Positions 24,210 to 36,900 are shown, counted from the first letter of the stretch. The stretch is 64,000 bases of DNA from Anisodus tanguticus (GCA_034509755.1 CM067541.1:11272001-11336000); one strand, 5' to 3'. Notes: generated from the sequence alone by a model not told the origin. Numbers and translations: made by a program.

Positions 24210-24314
24210 TACAATTGTAGTCCTAATAAAATTAGGATTTATATTTTACATTAATTACACTAAATATGAATTACAGAATATATTGTGAATATATATGGAA
24301 TATATTCACTATCA
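24106..24314 (-). repeat. 5' LTR of the copia element, with TA microsatellite
   Basis: 209 bp. The extra length over the other LTR comes mainly from a TA dinucleotide run at about 24155-24207. Its inner edge abuts the initiator-Met primer site. Confidence 0.9.
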
Positions 24315-24319
24315 CAACG

Positions 24320-26464
24320 CTTTACTTGAATAATTCATATATTATCTTAAAAATAATGTTTTCCTTTAGTTATTTACACAAAAGTTACTTAAGAATCAAG
24401 AAGAAAGCTTATCATTTTGTAAGGAACTTTTCTATGTCTAAAAATACTTATTGAAAATTTTCAGTCTATGTGTTTTTCTCATATAAGCCAAAAACTGGCA
24501 ATTAATCCAACGTTAATTATTCATTCGATAAATAACAAAAGGTAAAGATTAATGCAACTGAACTGTAATATTTTTTTCATTTTTTGTTCTTGATTTTTTT
24601 ATAGTGGGAATAGGAGTTGAAAGATTTACTTTTTCGGTTGGAATTAAGGAAATAAAAGGAATGGAAATGGAAGTAAAAAAAAAAAGATTAGTTAATGTGG
24701 ATAAATTAGAATTGATCACATAGAAGAGGTTGTCCAAGTGGACAACACTTCTTTTTTCACTTTTTTCTAAATATTAAATCAAATTTCTTATCAATGTAAC
24801 AAAGCGCGTTTGGACTTACAAACTTTTAGCTTTTTTCAATTATTTTATAAAAAGAAAAGGCTATATATTGTAATTAATTTTTCACTCTAACCTGACGTTG
24901 AGTTTTTTAAGATTGAAAAAGTGAACTGCTCTCTCAAGTAAGAATTAGAAAATTTCACCACAATTTCCATATCTTTTCAAACAAATGCATGTTCAAATAT
25001 AATTTATAAATTTTTTTCAATTTAACTTCAAATACTATTTTTTAAAATATCACGAAATTCATATTCAAATGCCAATAACATGCTGTGATTTTTTGAGATT
25101 TTGAATTCAATGTTTTACGTAAAGTAGTAGAGTAAGAGCCTGTTTGAATTAGCCGAATAAGTAAATGTTTTACAATCTGCCTTATTTGTACATTGTTATT
25201 TAACATGTACTTATTTTTTAAAATTATTTAAATGTATCCGGATTTATAAATTTGAAAAGTGAGTTTCAATGAAGCGGGTGTTACTGAAAAATATTAAAAA
25301 CATTGATAAATCACTATTATTGTAAAATGAATTTGTCAATTTTATTGTTGTTTTCAAAATTTTATTATTGAGATTTGTTCTTTACGATAATTGACTTAAT
25401 CAAGCTCAATTGGAGTAGATTTTGGTGTGTGTTGAATAGTTGAAATTTGTAGAATAGTATTATTTTTTAGCAAAAAATTGTTCAGCTTAACATTGGGCCA
25501 TATGTCGTTGAAGTACATTCAAACATGGTTGAAGGCAAAATGGTTGAACTTCAATCATATTACATGAAAAAATGTATGTACGGTCATATATACAACCTTC
25601 CAACTTCAAACAAAATTCGTAATTAACTACAAATACATATTTTGGCAACTTCAAGCTCGTATATTTGAAATTAAAGTGAGTAAACTTGTAAAATTTTATA
25701 AATTCGAGCATGTCTTAAACAACGACACCAAAATTAGCTATTTGTGTACTTATCCCGTTGATTAAAAAGCCGTACATAATCATAAGTATTGAAAAGAACT
25801 TTTAGGTATTGGAATTATTCTATAAATATGCACTTTTACATTTGGATAGAAGTGTTAAAGCTTATACTAAGCAGTTGTGTGTTTAGACTTTAGACAACAT
25901 GTCATATCTTTAGCTTAGTGACTATATGATCCTAGATAGGAGAGCATGGAGATCGATGTTAGGATAAAATGTTAGGAGGTAGTTGAGTGTTTTCTCTCTT
26001 CCTCGTGAGAGAACATGGTTCTAGCTAGGAGCACTAGATTTGCTTCCTCTTATCCTTTGAAGTATTATTAAATATTTTTATTATTTTATCATTATCTTAT
26101 TCTTATTCCTCATTTTCCTTACTAATACTGTTTTTTCTTTTGCTTTGATTATCTTATTATATTTTTTGTTGTTTTTTCTTTTGCTTTGGTTATCTTATTA
26201 TATTTTTTGTTGTCAATATTTCTCTTTCTTAGTGTTTTCATCAGAGCTTATTTCTCTCTTGTATTTTTCAAGCCTATTTTGAAAACATTTTTCATAAGTC
26301 GAGTGTCTATTAATTGGTAACAACTTCTCTATCTCTACAAGATAAATGTTAGGTGTGCGTAATTCTACCGTCTTCAAACTCCATTTATTGTATCATAATG
26401 AATATGTTATTGTTGTTATAGTAGCAGTAGTTATAACTCTCTATATATAGTTGTTAGTTATGCA
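24320..26464. other. AT-rich intergenic stretch without genes
   Basis: No supported gene. Low-complexity A/T runs and fragments resembling hAT-type MITE ends (agcgcgtttggacttac at 24805, gcctgtttgaattagcc at 25138). At 26131-26215 a unit of about 41-44 bp (cttttgctttgattatctta) occurs twice in tandem. Confidence 0.55.
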
Positions 26465-26469
26465 TATAT

Positions 26470-27682
26470 TGTTGGGAGATTTTGCTCTATGGTACTTTAT
26501 AAAGCAGTACGGGGAGTATTTAACTATTACAAGTATTCGAAAGGATAAACAAAGATTTCAATAATTCAACATGAAATCTGAAATTACAATCGTTACATAA
26601 GTAAAAACTGGAAATTCCAGTTTTGTAGAAGACGGAAAAATTGTAAATTGTTTTTTTTTTGCTGAGTCGAGTGTAGCACTCTGTCCTTAAGACAATATTG
26701 CCCCGTATGTATCCTTTATACGTCCTGGACAATTTGTCTCCCAAGATAAAACAGCAATGGAACCCTTGAGCAAAGGAAACTCAAGAGCTACCGTGAAGAA
26801 TATTGAGTAACCAAATGATGCTTGGAAGTTGTAGGAAGAAGATTTTTTTTCTGGTTGTGTATTTTCGTGCATATCAAGTGTGCTCAACAATGGTGTAATG
26901 GGGTGTTTATATAGGAGGGGGAGGGGCTGTTTTCGCTGAAAGCGCCTCCATAATAGCCAAATAATGGCCATTATGGAGGTAGTAAAGTCACCAACATAAA
27001 TGGTGAAAGACCAACGGATTTGGCCATTATAGGAGGAGTAATTCAGCCAAAATAAATGGTGAATTGAGTGCTTGGATTTTCTCGTCTTCCGAACTTCGGG
27101 GACCAAGCGCACATACGAAAGAATTCGGTCCAAAGCGTACTTCGGCCCAAAAAGATAATATCCATGGCCGAGAGCCCGAGAGCCCGAGAGCCCGAGCCCA
27201 GAGCCCGGAGCCGAGAGCCCGAGAGCCGAGAGCCCGAGAGCCCGAGAGGCCGAGAGCCCGAGAGGCGAGAGCCCGAGAGCCCGAGAGCCGGAGCCCGGAC
27301 CGGACGGGACGGGCGGGCGGCGCGCGCGCGTGTGGTCTTTCCTCGAACCGAAGCACATCTAGGTCCTCCTCCTTTAAACACATGGGATACCCCCGGGGTC
27401 CCAAACCCCAAACCAATTTCGAATCTTATATACACAACAATTCTTTCTTCCTCTACCGATGAGGGAGAATTACACACAATACCACACTTTCCCACCTTAC
27501 TTCGTGAACCAATATCTCTTTCATTTCTCAATGAAATTTGACGATTCTTGGCCCTACGGTTATCTACGTACTTAGTAGATCATGCATGTGTGAAGAACCG
27601 GATTCTCCAACATACGTTACACTAGTGTTTAAGCCGTTAAAGTTGGTCGGTCGCAACTCCCGCCAAAGGCAAATTTCCAACA
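26470..27682 (-). repeat. Solo LTR of a copia element
   Basis: Ends TGTTGG...CCAACA and is flanked by the 5-bp duplication tatat (26465-26469 and 27683-27687), with no internal domain, so it is a solo LTR. The minus strand is the sense direction: a TATA-like tatataagatt (about 27425-27435) lies in the U3/R part. It matches the LTR at 61008-62157 (for example cagtctcccaagataaaac-like and ggatacccccggggtc-like blocks), so both belong to one family. A GC-rich gagagccc array at 27165-27300 interrupts it. Confidence 0.85.
27165..27335. repeat. GAGAGCCC-type microsatellite and CpG-rich block inside the solo LTR
   Basis: Imperfect tandem units of gagagcccgagagccc with interspersed ggccgag and ggagccc, followed by a run of cggacgggacgggcgg and (gc)n. 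The homologous LTR at about 61722-61785 holds only a few such units. The long ORFs crossing this zone in several frames are artefacts of the repeat. Confidence 0.85.
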
Positions 27683-27687
27683 TATAT

Positions 27688-30170
27688 ATTTTGTTTAAGT
27701 TTTTCTTCCTTTTTTAATTGATTCAATATTCAATATAGTCACAACTAACGCTCACGTGCCAAAAGACAAAGACCCTCACGTACATTATAAGTTGTATGAT
27801 TTACAATATAATAATTCTTCGGAAAAGATCGCAAATAATCAGTTTTAGCTTATATAAACAGAAAATATTATTATTTTAAAATTTTGAAATACTAAAATAA
27901 CAATAATAATACAAAAATTCACTAGTAAAATTTAAGACTTTTAAGAGTGTGTTTGGCATTGAGATTTAATTTTTTCATGTTCGGTAGGTCAAATTTTTGA
28001 AAAAAAATATTTTCTTTAAAATGAGAAAAATTACTTTCCTAATAGAAGTAAGGAAACAAGTTTCACAAGTGATATTTTTTTAATTGTGTCCTTCCTATCC
28101 TCCAATACACCACATCTTCACCCCAATCCTCGTATTCCCCATTCTCACCACCCCACACCTTTCATAATATTTGTTTAGATTATATACAAATATTTTTAAG
28201 ATTGCTTACTTACCGAACACAAGAAATTAAGTAAGAAACTAAATTTTTTTTCGAAAAATATTTTTCATGGAAAGTATTTCCTTTATAACAAAAATACCCT
28301 AAAACTGTAACTATTTTCTATTAATATTTACGAAAATGACTAGTGTATGTTATTTATACTCCCTCCGTCCAGTTTTATTTGTCACGTATTGACTTCACAC
28401 GCCTATTAAGAAGCCAAAAATAGAACAAAAAGTTTACCATATTACTCTTAATTATTGCTAATTAACTAATGATTGAAATCAATTAAGGCTTACCAAAAAT
28501 AATGTACAATCAACTAATTAAGTAATGTGTTCCAACAATTCACATATTTCACATAAAAAAATAGTGTTGGAAAAGGAATTGGAAAATTTGACTTATTAAT
28601 TATTAAGAGTAAAATAGGAAAAAAGGTAAATTATCTCTTAATTTTTAAACTAAATAAGTAAAATTGAACAAGTATTTTTAATATAGTGGACAAACCAAAC
28701 TGAATGGAGGGAGTATTAATTCTCCTCAAACTTGATAAAAAATCATTAGAACATATTCCTTTACTTTAGCTTTTTATGTTAATAATGGAGTATTTAATAA
28801 CTCTGATAAAAATACATCAGGTTCCTTTTACTTCCACCCGAAAACTATAGAAAACACAACAATCATTAATTCGAACAACAAAGTCCTCTCAACAAATAAA
28901 AATTCGAAACGTGTATGTACACACTATGACTGTATGACATGCATGTTCTCATGAAAAACTCCATAAGTAGCCCCACAAAATGTGATGGATTTAATCCAAG
29001 GACAGAAATTTTTTAGAAGATTTAAATCTGGAAGATGGTTGATCCACGTGTGTACTTAAGTTAGGTCACATATTACTATTTATTACCCACTTTGTCCCAA
29101 ATATTATCTTAGTTTGACTTGACATAATTTTAAAAAAATAAAGAAAGATTTTTAAAATGTGTTTTCAAAATAAGTCTTAGAAATTTGTATGACTATAAAT
29201 CATCACATAAAAATAAATTATTTATAAATATAGAATTATTCTCTTTGTTCAACTTTTACTTGTCACGTTTTACTTCTCAAGGGTCAATTTGATTAATCTT
29301 CAGACCTAAATTGAATTAGATTAATTTAATATTTAGAAATTAAAATTTTGATGTTCGAAAACTATACAAAAATACTATAAGTTGTAATTCTTCTCATATT
29401 AATATGATAAAAAATACATCTTAAAATATTGATAAAAATTCATGCAAATTTAACTCTCAAAAAAGTAAATTTTGACAAAGTAAAAGTGAACGGCGGAGCA
29501 GGACCAGGACGGATACTTTGCTTAGCTAACACATCTTTACATTGCCTTCCCTCCAAATATGTCTCAATTCACACCTCCAATCCCTTCTCATTAGCTCTCA
29601 GGATAATATTAAAATGTATATGTCAATCTTTTTAGAATAAACTAATAAAAAAAGTAAGATAATTTTTTGGGGCCTAGATAATAGTATTATATTTTGGAAC
29701 TTAAAAATCAAGTTGCTTGTTGTTAAGTAATTGGATGGATACAACTCACTTTTAGTCCCCTTGTCTAAATATCTACCAGATATTTCTGTCCTGCCCGTTC
29801 GATTCCCTGACCGTTGGTTATTAGCCACTGGATCCTCGTGCGTATTCGCATCTTCCTCTATTTGATTCGCTTCGGGCAACTCTTCTGCCCTTTGCCTCTC
29901 TATTTGATTGATACTCTCAAGTTGAAGGTTCGGGATTAAAGTTTACGCACATTCGATTTTATATTAGATTAATCATACAAGTTTAAGCCATCGTCTCAAA
30001 ATATTTATTGTTCTTCTTAAAAATATCTGTTATTTTAAAAAAAATAAAAAAATTAAGTATTTTCATTTTACCTTTTGTATTAATTATAATAATCAAGAGA
30101 GAGTATATCACTAATAGAGTTGGTATAGATAAGTAATAAATAATTATTAAGTAGAGATAACATGGTGAAA
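27688..30170. other. Intergenic, AT-rich, with MITE remnants
   Basis: No supported gene. 27950-28290 resembles a MITE pair (tgtgtttggcattgag ... cttaccgaacacaag). A Stowaway-like MITE lies at 28359-28713. A related half-copy may start near 29236 (ctctttgttcaacttttac). Confidence 0.5.
28359..28713. mobile_element. Stowaway-like MITE
   Basis: Terminal inverted repeats ctccctccgtcc / ggagggag with TA on both sides (28357-28358 and 28714-28715). Internally AT-rich and non-coding. The tactccctccgtcc signature is that of mariner-type MITEs in plants. Confidence 0.75.
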
Positions 30171-30570
30171 TACAGAGCCGTCTATAGGGCGTTCGAGGCG
30201 GTGCCGCCGCACAAGGCCCCGGCCGGTGGGGCCTTCGCCCCAGTTTTTTTTTTTTTTTTTTTTTTATTAGTTTCAAATATTAAGATATATATACAAAATG
30301 ACTCCAATCTTATAAATGAGAGTTGTAGCCTAGTGGTTGAGGACTTCCTTCAAAAGTCCTTCCCAATGAGAAGTCGCATGTTTGAATTTAATGAGCAATT
30401 AAAGGCTTTTTTTTAAACACAAAATCAAATTTGGCACTTGACAAAACATTTTGTTTTTGTTGCGTTGTTTAAAAAGGGCCCTCAACCAAGTTAATTTTTC
30501 ATGTGAATAAAAAATGACATTTTTTATTTCTCGCACCAGGCCCTTAAAAGTATAAGAACGGCTGAAATAG
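30171..30570. mobile_element. Possible non-autonomous DNA transposon with a SINE-like segment inside
   Basis: The left edge (agagccgtctataggg, then gccccggccgg and a T-run) and the right edge (aggcccttaaaagtataagaacggctg) form a weak inverted pair, AGCCGT / ACGGCT, of the kind seen at hAT ends. At 30315-30395 a tRNA-like head is visible (gtagcctagtggttgagg A-box, gcatgtttgaattt diverged B-box). No convincing target duplication, so boundaries are tentative. Confidence 0.35.
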
Positions 30571-33500
30571 TATAAGAGGATAAAATAGTCAAAATGTTAC
30601 CCTTATTAATGTTTTCTTCAAGGACTTGTATAAATGAAAACCACGACAACTTGGAGATTTCTTACTCTAACTATTTCAAGAGTCTCCGTTAATTGGATTG
30701 CGTCTAGTAAGCTACCCTTGTTCCACTCATTTATCAAACAGGAAAGAAGAAAATCAGTTTCCCTTGTTTCTTTTTGTTTTCCTTGATTCAATTTTCTACT
30801 TCTTTGCTTTCTTACCTGTCAAAACCACGAATTAAATATGGTATAGTCAATTTGCAAATGATGCCACTAAGGCCGTGGGAAATGCTTAGGAGTAATATAT
30901 ATAGAGCGAATAGATGTTACATTTCCACTGTCCATTATATAAAACAAGTCAAATACTATCTTTAGATTGTTAGAAACTTGATATAGGGTTAGACACTTGT
31001 TTCGTGCTACTATGTTATTATAATAATAGTTGAAAAAAACTCGTTCATGTGTAAATGGTCAATTTTTATTCAATTAGACGCCCAAAATTGAAAACGCTAT
31101 CTTAAGATCGAATCGAACAAAATCTATTACGAAAAATAACTAGATTGGATCGAATTTTAAAAAATTGAAAACTGAAAAAATCAATTAAGATTTTATCCTC
31201 TCAACCTCAAAAAAGTCTCTCATATGCCCATTTTTATCTCCAACGATATCTTTTAACCTAAAAAGACTAACCCGTAACATCAATTGCAAAAGAATGAGAT
31301 TCAAGTTGATGAGGCTAAGGAACAAAACTTCTCTCAATCCTATCTTGCTCGCCGTTATTTGTAATCTGGCCTTTTCCATCACCTTATCACTTCTATGTGT
31401 GTATGATAAAATAAAAATGAAAAGAATCAAAGGACGGTCACATTCTCACATCAATTTATGACGTGTTTTCACCCCTCTCAATTTTGATCTCCAATAAGAT
31501 TAGTTTAGCAATCTTTTTCCCATGATGAAGTGTACAAGCACTACCAATATGTTAAACTCTTCAATCTTGTGTCTATAGTTGAGTGGTTTCACTAAAATAT
31601 TATTATTTAAAGATGCATTCACCTCCTTTTTAATGAGTCAACTATTTATTTATTTTTACAACTTTAGCCTTCCAATAAACTTCAAGTATGATTAGGCTCG
31701 ATCACTACGGAACTTCTTCACTGTAATGTATCTTTTACAAAATTGCTGTTGGCTATTGAAAAAAATTATTCTTCTTATAAAGTTTCCATTTGAAGAAAAT
31801 ACATAAAGATATTTTTTTCTCTGTTTATATACAAGTTAATTAGCATATTTGGTTCTTTGATATGGGAAAATTTATGTAAATATGCTCACATATAAAAGTT
31901 GTCCACTAATTGTCTAAGTTGTAGTCCTTCCATCTCAAATTATTTATCGTAAATTTTAAAAAAATAATTATCTCAAATTATTTGTAATTTAAAAATTTCA
32001 AGACAAAATTAATTATTTTTCCCATTTTATCCTTAGTAGTAATTATTCTTGAGTAAATATTTAATGAGAAGGATTATATCTTAAGACATAAATGAGAATA
32101 AAATAATCAAAATCCCTTTTAATTAATATTTTCTTTAAGTGTCGTGTAAAATAGAAATGCTACAGATTATTTGAGATGTACAAGTACAATATAAGATTTT
32201 TCTTAGTTTACATATGTACACTTATATGCAATCATTTAGTAGATATTTTGTATTTTGGTTCTCAAAGTGCATTACTTTCTTTTCTTTTTTGAAACTTCAT
32301 TTTAATATAATGGGATTAGGTAAGTTCACAAAATAGACAAACTTTTTATATATTTCCTTTCATTTCTTAAGCACACCACTATTATGATATAGGAAATTAC
32401 AAACTCAGAAAAGAAAATAAGGATGTTGTCATTTACTTTCGCAATATTCAATATTCTTGGTGTCTCATTAGAATTATTGGCACATTTATTTATTTAATTA
32501 AACTAAAGCATGCTTAAGGAAGCTTACACTCAAAACAAGAAACACAAGGCTCCTTAATCATTCTGTTTAACCTAAGGTTGACAGCTTCCTGACGGCCCAA
32601 AATATCTTGGACAAGTCCTCTCCCACTAATATATAATAAGTACTCTATTCAATCACTAACCTAATTAAATAATTTTTAATTGCACTTCTCTTCAGCTTTT
32701 TGTCCAACTAATTTCTCCTATAGAGTACCATTCCTCTTTTCTTTCTCTTTATTTTTCTTAATTAATTTGAGCTGTCACTTGTTTGTAAGGAAGAGACAGT
32801 TCATTTGCCGTGGAGATTCACATAGAGGAAAAAAACTTATTTTCTTCTTCTATTCTTTTGTAGAAAATAAGTTTTTTTTTTTTTAAAAAAAAAAATCGTA
32901 TATTCTTGAAAACAATTTAAATTCTTAAACAATTGAGGAAATCAAGGTTATGAATACTACAATTATAAGTAGGGCAATTGAGTTTGTTCCTTTTTCGTGA
33001 AATATGTGATCAAAATTTTTCTCTAAATTTAAGATTTTTTATCAACTAAATTATTTGTTTCTCGCCAGATCAAATACTAAATAACTGACTAACTCTACTC
33101 TTTAGTGAGTCCAAGAGGGTGAATGCTCCCTCCATTATGATTCCTTCCCGAGCTCATTGGGAACACATGTTGGTCGGGATAGAAACTCCAACCAAAATGA
33201 ATAGTTGAGTATAACAACTTAAAAATACTCTTCTTAACATAGTATATATTTTTATATTTTATATGTAGCTTATTTTTCTTTTTCAATTACCCATATTGGA
33301 CTTTATTTGTACTCCCAACTTTCTGCATCTTCAACTAAGTTCCATTTGGCCTATCACGAACTAATTTCTGTATGACTCATTACCTTATGAGCTTATCTGG
33401 AGATTAAATATGTGTCACCCGTATTACTAGAGTATTTATGACTTTCAAAACTCATTATATATCTTTTTTTTTTTTTTTTTTTTGTATGCGTCTTCAAAGC

Positions 33501-33800
33501 TATAGATAAATTTAGTAAACTGGTATGTAGACGGGCAAAGACACCGAGCCACGCTCTATACCATCACTTCGTCATCTACATACTCGTCTCGTCGAATCAT
33601 TAACTTTGATATCAATTGTTAAGCTAAAATGACCCAAGAATACTTCTTAACATGTAGTGATATTATCCGCTTTGATAAATCCGCACATTTTTTACCAAGA
33701 GGTCTCACACCTTTAAGCTTACTTTCCTTTTTCAACTACTAATGTGAAATTTTATTCGCTCACCAAGCATCACCGCCTCTCTCAATTTTTTTTGTGAAGA
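30571..33800. other. AT-rich intergenic stretch without supported genes
   Basis: Only short frames without recognisable domains. A small island at about 33100-33200 encodes, on the minus strand, SSGRNHNGGSIHPLGLTKE. It looks like a worn retroelement or organelle-derived fragment, but I cannot assign it. Poly-T runs are at 32868-32886 and 33464-33483. Confidence 0.5.
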
Positions 33801-33807
33801 TATAATA

Positions 33808-34444
33808 CTTCCTTCATTTCAATTTATGTGGTAGTGTTTGACTGGACACAATCTAAGAATGCAAGATTTTTTTTGAAATTTATGGTCTAAAATAAGTATA
33901 TTTGTGTAGCTATATATAAATCTTCTCATTAATAGTAAAATGAGGAGTTTAAAGTTAAATTGTTACTCCCTCTACCCCGATTTACATGACACATTTTCGA
34001 TTTAGACAATCTCGAAAAGAATGACATTTTTTTTATTTGACAAGAATTGAACTTTAAATTTTATTTTTTACGTTTAACAAGATGATTTATAACAACAAAA
34101 AAAATCTTTGACTTGTTTTAGACCACAAGATGCAAAGTCTTCCTTTATTTTTAAACTTTGTACTCAATCAAACTAATCACATAAATTGAGAGAATATTAA
34201 ATATGAAAAGGTACTCCCTTCATCTCAATTTATGTGATTTAGTTTAATTAGACGGAGTTTAAAAAAGAAAAGAAGACTTTTAAAATTTGTGATTCAAAAC
34301 AAGTCATAAATATGTGTGTAGCTGTAAATCAATTCACTATGGGTAAAATGGAAAGTTTTAAGTTAAATTATTTCTAAATATGAAATGTATTTTTTTAAAC
34401 AGTCTAAAATTAAAAGTGTATCACATAAATTGGAACATAAGGAG
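33808..34444. mobile_element. Cluster of three Stowaway-like MITEs
   Basis: Three adjacent copies of one pattern: 33808-33963 (cttccttcatttcaattt, right end cut), 33966-34197 (ctccctctaccccgattt ... cacataaattgagagaat) and 34214-34444 (ctcccttcatctcaattt ... cacataaattggaacataaggag). TA lies outside the best-preserved ends. None codes for protein. Confidence 0.6.
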
Positions 34445-34608
34445 TATCTTTTATTAAAAACGGATTAAAAAGAAAAGAATAGTAGTAATTGGAAAGATAG
34501 GAATAGTTTTTTTTACCACCTATTTTGAAGGATCTAGTGTTTTCACGCTTTCCCTCTCGTATGACTCGAACCGTGATGCTCACTTGTCAATGGAAGGAGT
34601 AATTAGTT

Positions 34609-35322
34609 GGATAACAACAACAACAATAACATACCCAGTGAAATCCCACAATGTGGAGTCTGGGATGATAGAGTGTACACAGACCTTATCTCTACCTTGG
34701 TAGGTAGAGCGACTATTTTCGAGAGACCCTCGGCTCAAGACAAAGCACAAGCCCAAGCAAAGTAAGACACACAAAGTGCGTAAGTCATGACACCGCATTC
34801 TGAAAAGACAGAAGAAAAAAGAAACAATAGCTAATGCAAGTAAATGAGACAAACAAAATACACATAGAAACATAAATCAAACGACAAGGGATTATAAGAC
34901 AATATGATAGGCTACGCAAGCCTACAATAATAACACTACAACTACCAGTTTGTAAACGTAGATAGGACTACGCTGGATTACCTACTATCCTTCTACCCTA
35001 ATACGTGTCCTCCGTAACCCCCTACTAAGGTCATGTTCTCAGTGAGTTGCACCTGCGCCATATCCCGTCTAATCACCTCTCCCCAATACTTCATTGGCCT
35101 ACCTCTACCCCTCCTGTACCCGTCCATATCCAACATTTCACACCTCCGCTCTGGGTCATTTATGTCTCTCCTCTGCACGTGTCCGAACCATCTCAACCTA
35201 GCTTCTCGCATCTTATCCTCCACCGATGCCACTCACACTCTGTCCCTGATATCATCATTTCTAATTCTATCCCTCCTTGTATGCCCACATATACATATTA
35301 GCATCCTCATCTCCGCAAGAAT
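34609..35322 (-). mobile_element. RTE-clade LINE, 5'-truncated 3' end
   Basis: The minus strand encodes the RTE reverse-transcriptase C-terminus (34993-35232 and further right): REARLRWFGHVQRRD, then RGRGRPMKYWGEVIRRDMAQ and VQLTENMTL. This is followed by the standard 3' UTR (gagggtctctcgaaaatagt ... gggatttcactgggtatg) and a TTG-repeat tail at about 34612-34630. Only the last tenth or so of a full LINE is left. It ends roughly 150 bp upstream of the evening-element-like site of GI. Confidence 0.85.
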
Positions 35323-35474
35323 AGTATTTAAGGGAGTAATTATTCACATAAAAAAAGAAAAAAAGAAAAGTGAGATGTATGTATGAAGTTGTATATGTGA
35401 TGAATGAAGCACATGGTTGATGGGATGATAGGAAGAATCCACTTGATTGCCACATGGCCTCTTAAGATGTGAGG

Positions 35475-35482
35475 AAAATATC
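35475..35482 (+). promoter_or_regulatory. Evening-element-like site upstream of GI
   Basis: AAAATATC, one base short of the full evening element AAAATATCT bound by CCA1/LHY/RVE clock factors. It lies about 70-100 bp upstream of the pyrimidine-rich stretch taken as the GI transcription start region. An ACGT core (gccacgtatg, about 35487-35496) is close by. Arabidopsis GI is evening-phased through such elements; function here is inferred. Confidence 0.45.
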
Positions 35483-35539
35483 ATCGCCACGTATGCAATC
35501 CCCAAAACAGCGTTAAAGATCTCTACTCCTCCTCCTATT

Positions 35540-35662
35540 TTTCTTCTCTATATTTTCTCTCCAACCCTCAAATCTAAAAAATAATTCCTAAAATCCTTCA
35601 ATTAATCTCACACACAAAATAGTACCAGATTTACACAACAATTTTCAGAATTTCCATCTCCG
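35540..35662 (+). other. GI: GI non-coding 5' exon (5' UTR)
   Basis: A CT-rich leader (tctctccaaccctcaaatc, then acaacaattttcagaatttc) ends at a good donor, ctccg|gtaatt, at 35662/35663. The next plausible acceptor is ttttgcag at 36905. The 5' boundary is a guess from the pyrimidine-rich context. Confidence 0.5.
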
Positions 35663-35984
35663 GTAATTTCCTAATTTTTAAAAAATAAAAACTTTGTTCT
35701 AATAAATTTTCTGTAGCAATCTGTAATTTTAGAACAACGTACATCAATTTTTCTGTTTTTTTTTCGTGCTTAACATGTTATGTTTATAGATGTTCAGCTG
35801 TATTTCTTTTTAGTTTAATTTAAGTTTTTTAAAAAAAAGATAATCAGTTTTATTTTACTAATTTAAAAGTTTTTGTAGGAATAATACACTTTTTTTTTTT
35901 CTGAATTGATTTGTATGGAGGGATATATACTTATCTTTCGAACAAAAAAAATACACATTTGTTGGGCTTGAACTGTTAATTTTT

Positions 35985-36900
35985 TTTTTTTGACAATTTG
36001 TGCAAGTGATAATTTTCTGGCAAGTAAAATGAACTGCAAACACTTTTTTCTGTTATTGAGAAAAAAATGAAAAAAGTAAATATAAATTGTTCCCTTTATT
36101 TTTAGGAGAAAAGGTTCATTTTTGAGCTTTCAAAAGGTACTAATTTCGTTGAACTTTTTTTTTTTTGACAATTTGTGCAATTGATGATTTTCTGGCTAGT
36201 AAAATGAACTGCAAACACTTTTTTCTGTTATTGAGAAAAAAATGAAAAAAGTAAATATAAATTGTTCCCTTTATTTTTAGGAGAAAAGGTTCATTTTTGA
36301 GCTTTCAAAAGGTACTAATTTCGTTGAACTTTTTTTTTTTTGACAATTTGTGCAATTGATGATTTTCTGGCAAGTAAAATGAACTGCAAACACTTTTTTC
36401 TGTTATTGAGAAAAAAATGAAAAAAGTAAATATAAATTGTTCCCTTTATTTTTAGGAGAAAAGGTTCATTTTTGAGCTTTCAAAAGGTACTAATTTCGTT
36501 GAACTTTTTTTTTTTTGACAATTTGTGCAATTGATGATTTTCTGGCTAGTAAAATGAACTGCAAACACTTTTCTGTTAAATGAGAACAAATGAAAAAATA
36601 AGGATTTTTGTTCAAATTTTATGCTTTCAAAAGGTACGAATTTCGTTGTCCATTTGTGTAACAGTTATATGGCTTGAACGTTTTTTTTTTTTTGGGAAAA
36701 ATTGTGCAAGTGATAATTTAATCAAGTAAAATGAACTGCAAACACTTTTTTCTGTTAATGAGAAAAAATGAAAATAAATCATTTATTTTAGGAGAAAAAG
36801 GTTTATTATGATGTACTAATATCTTCTTTTTATGCTTTCAAAAGGTGCTAATTTCATTGTGCATTTGTGTAACTGTTTGAGGAATGTTTTTTTATGGTTT
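35985..36900 (+). repeat. 175-bp tandem repeat array in the GI 5'-UTR intron
   Basis: Units start with a T-run followed by gacaatttgtgcaa at 35992, 36167, 36342 and 36517 (exact 175-bp spacing), with a fifth diverged unit near 36694. The first three are nearly identical; the fourth has lost its tail and the fifth carries substitutions. Each unit includes aaaatgaactgcaaacac, ttctgttattgag and, except the fourth, ttatttttag followed by gagaaaa, an acceptor-like sequence. Confidence 0.92.

Larger units (their letters stand above)
19798..24314 (-). mobile_element. Ty1/copia LTR retrotransposon, structurally complete but decayed
   Basis: About 4.5 kb. The two LTRs (19798-19960 and 24106-24314) are clearly related, with target duplication caacg on both sides (19793-19797 and 24315-24319). 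The primer site matches initiator tRNA-Met (24091-24105, minus strand tggtatcaagagcca). A purine-rich tract (actgaggaggtg) adjoins the left LTR. On the minus strand the order is gag remnant, protease, GAG-pre-integrase, integrase, RT, RNase H, which is the copia order. Multiple stops and frameshifts make it non-autonomous. The LTRs differ by substitutions plus a (TA)n expansion in the right one. Confidence 0.93.

Noticed and set aside
27027..27541. Several overlapping frames of 129-223 residues at the solo LTR
   Set aside because: They cross the gagagccc microsatellite in several frames at once, an effect of the repeat rather than a gene.
31185..31430. An 81-residue minus-strand frame
   Set aside because: Hydrophobic start but no family resemblance or gene context; it is in AT-rich intergenic DNA.
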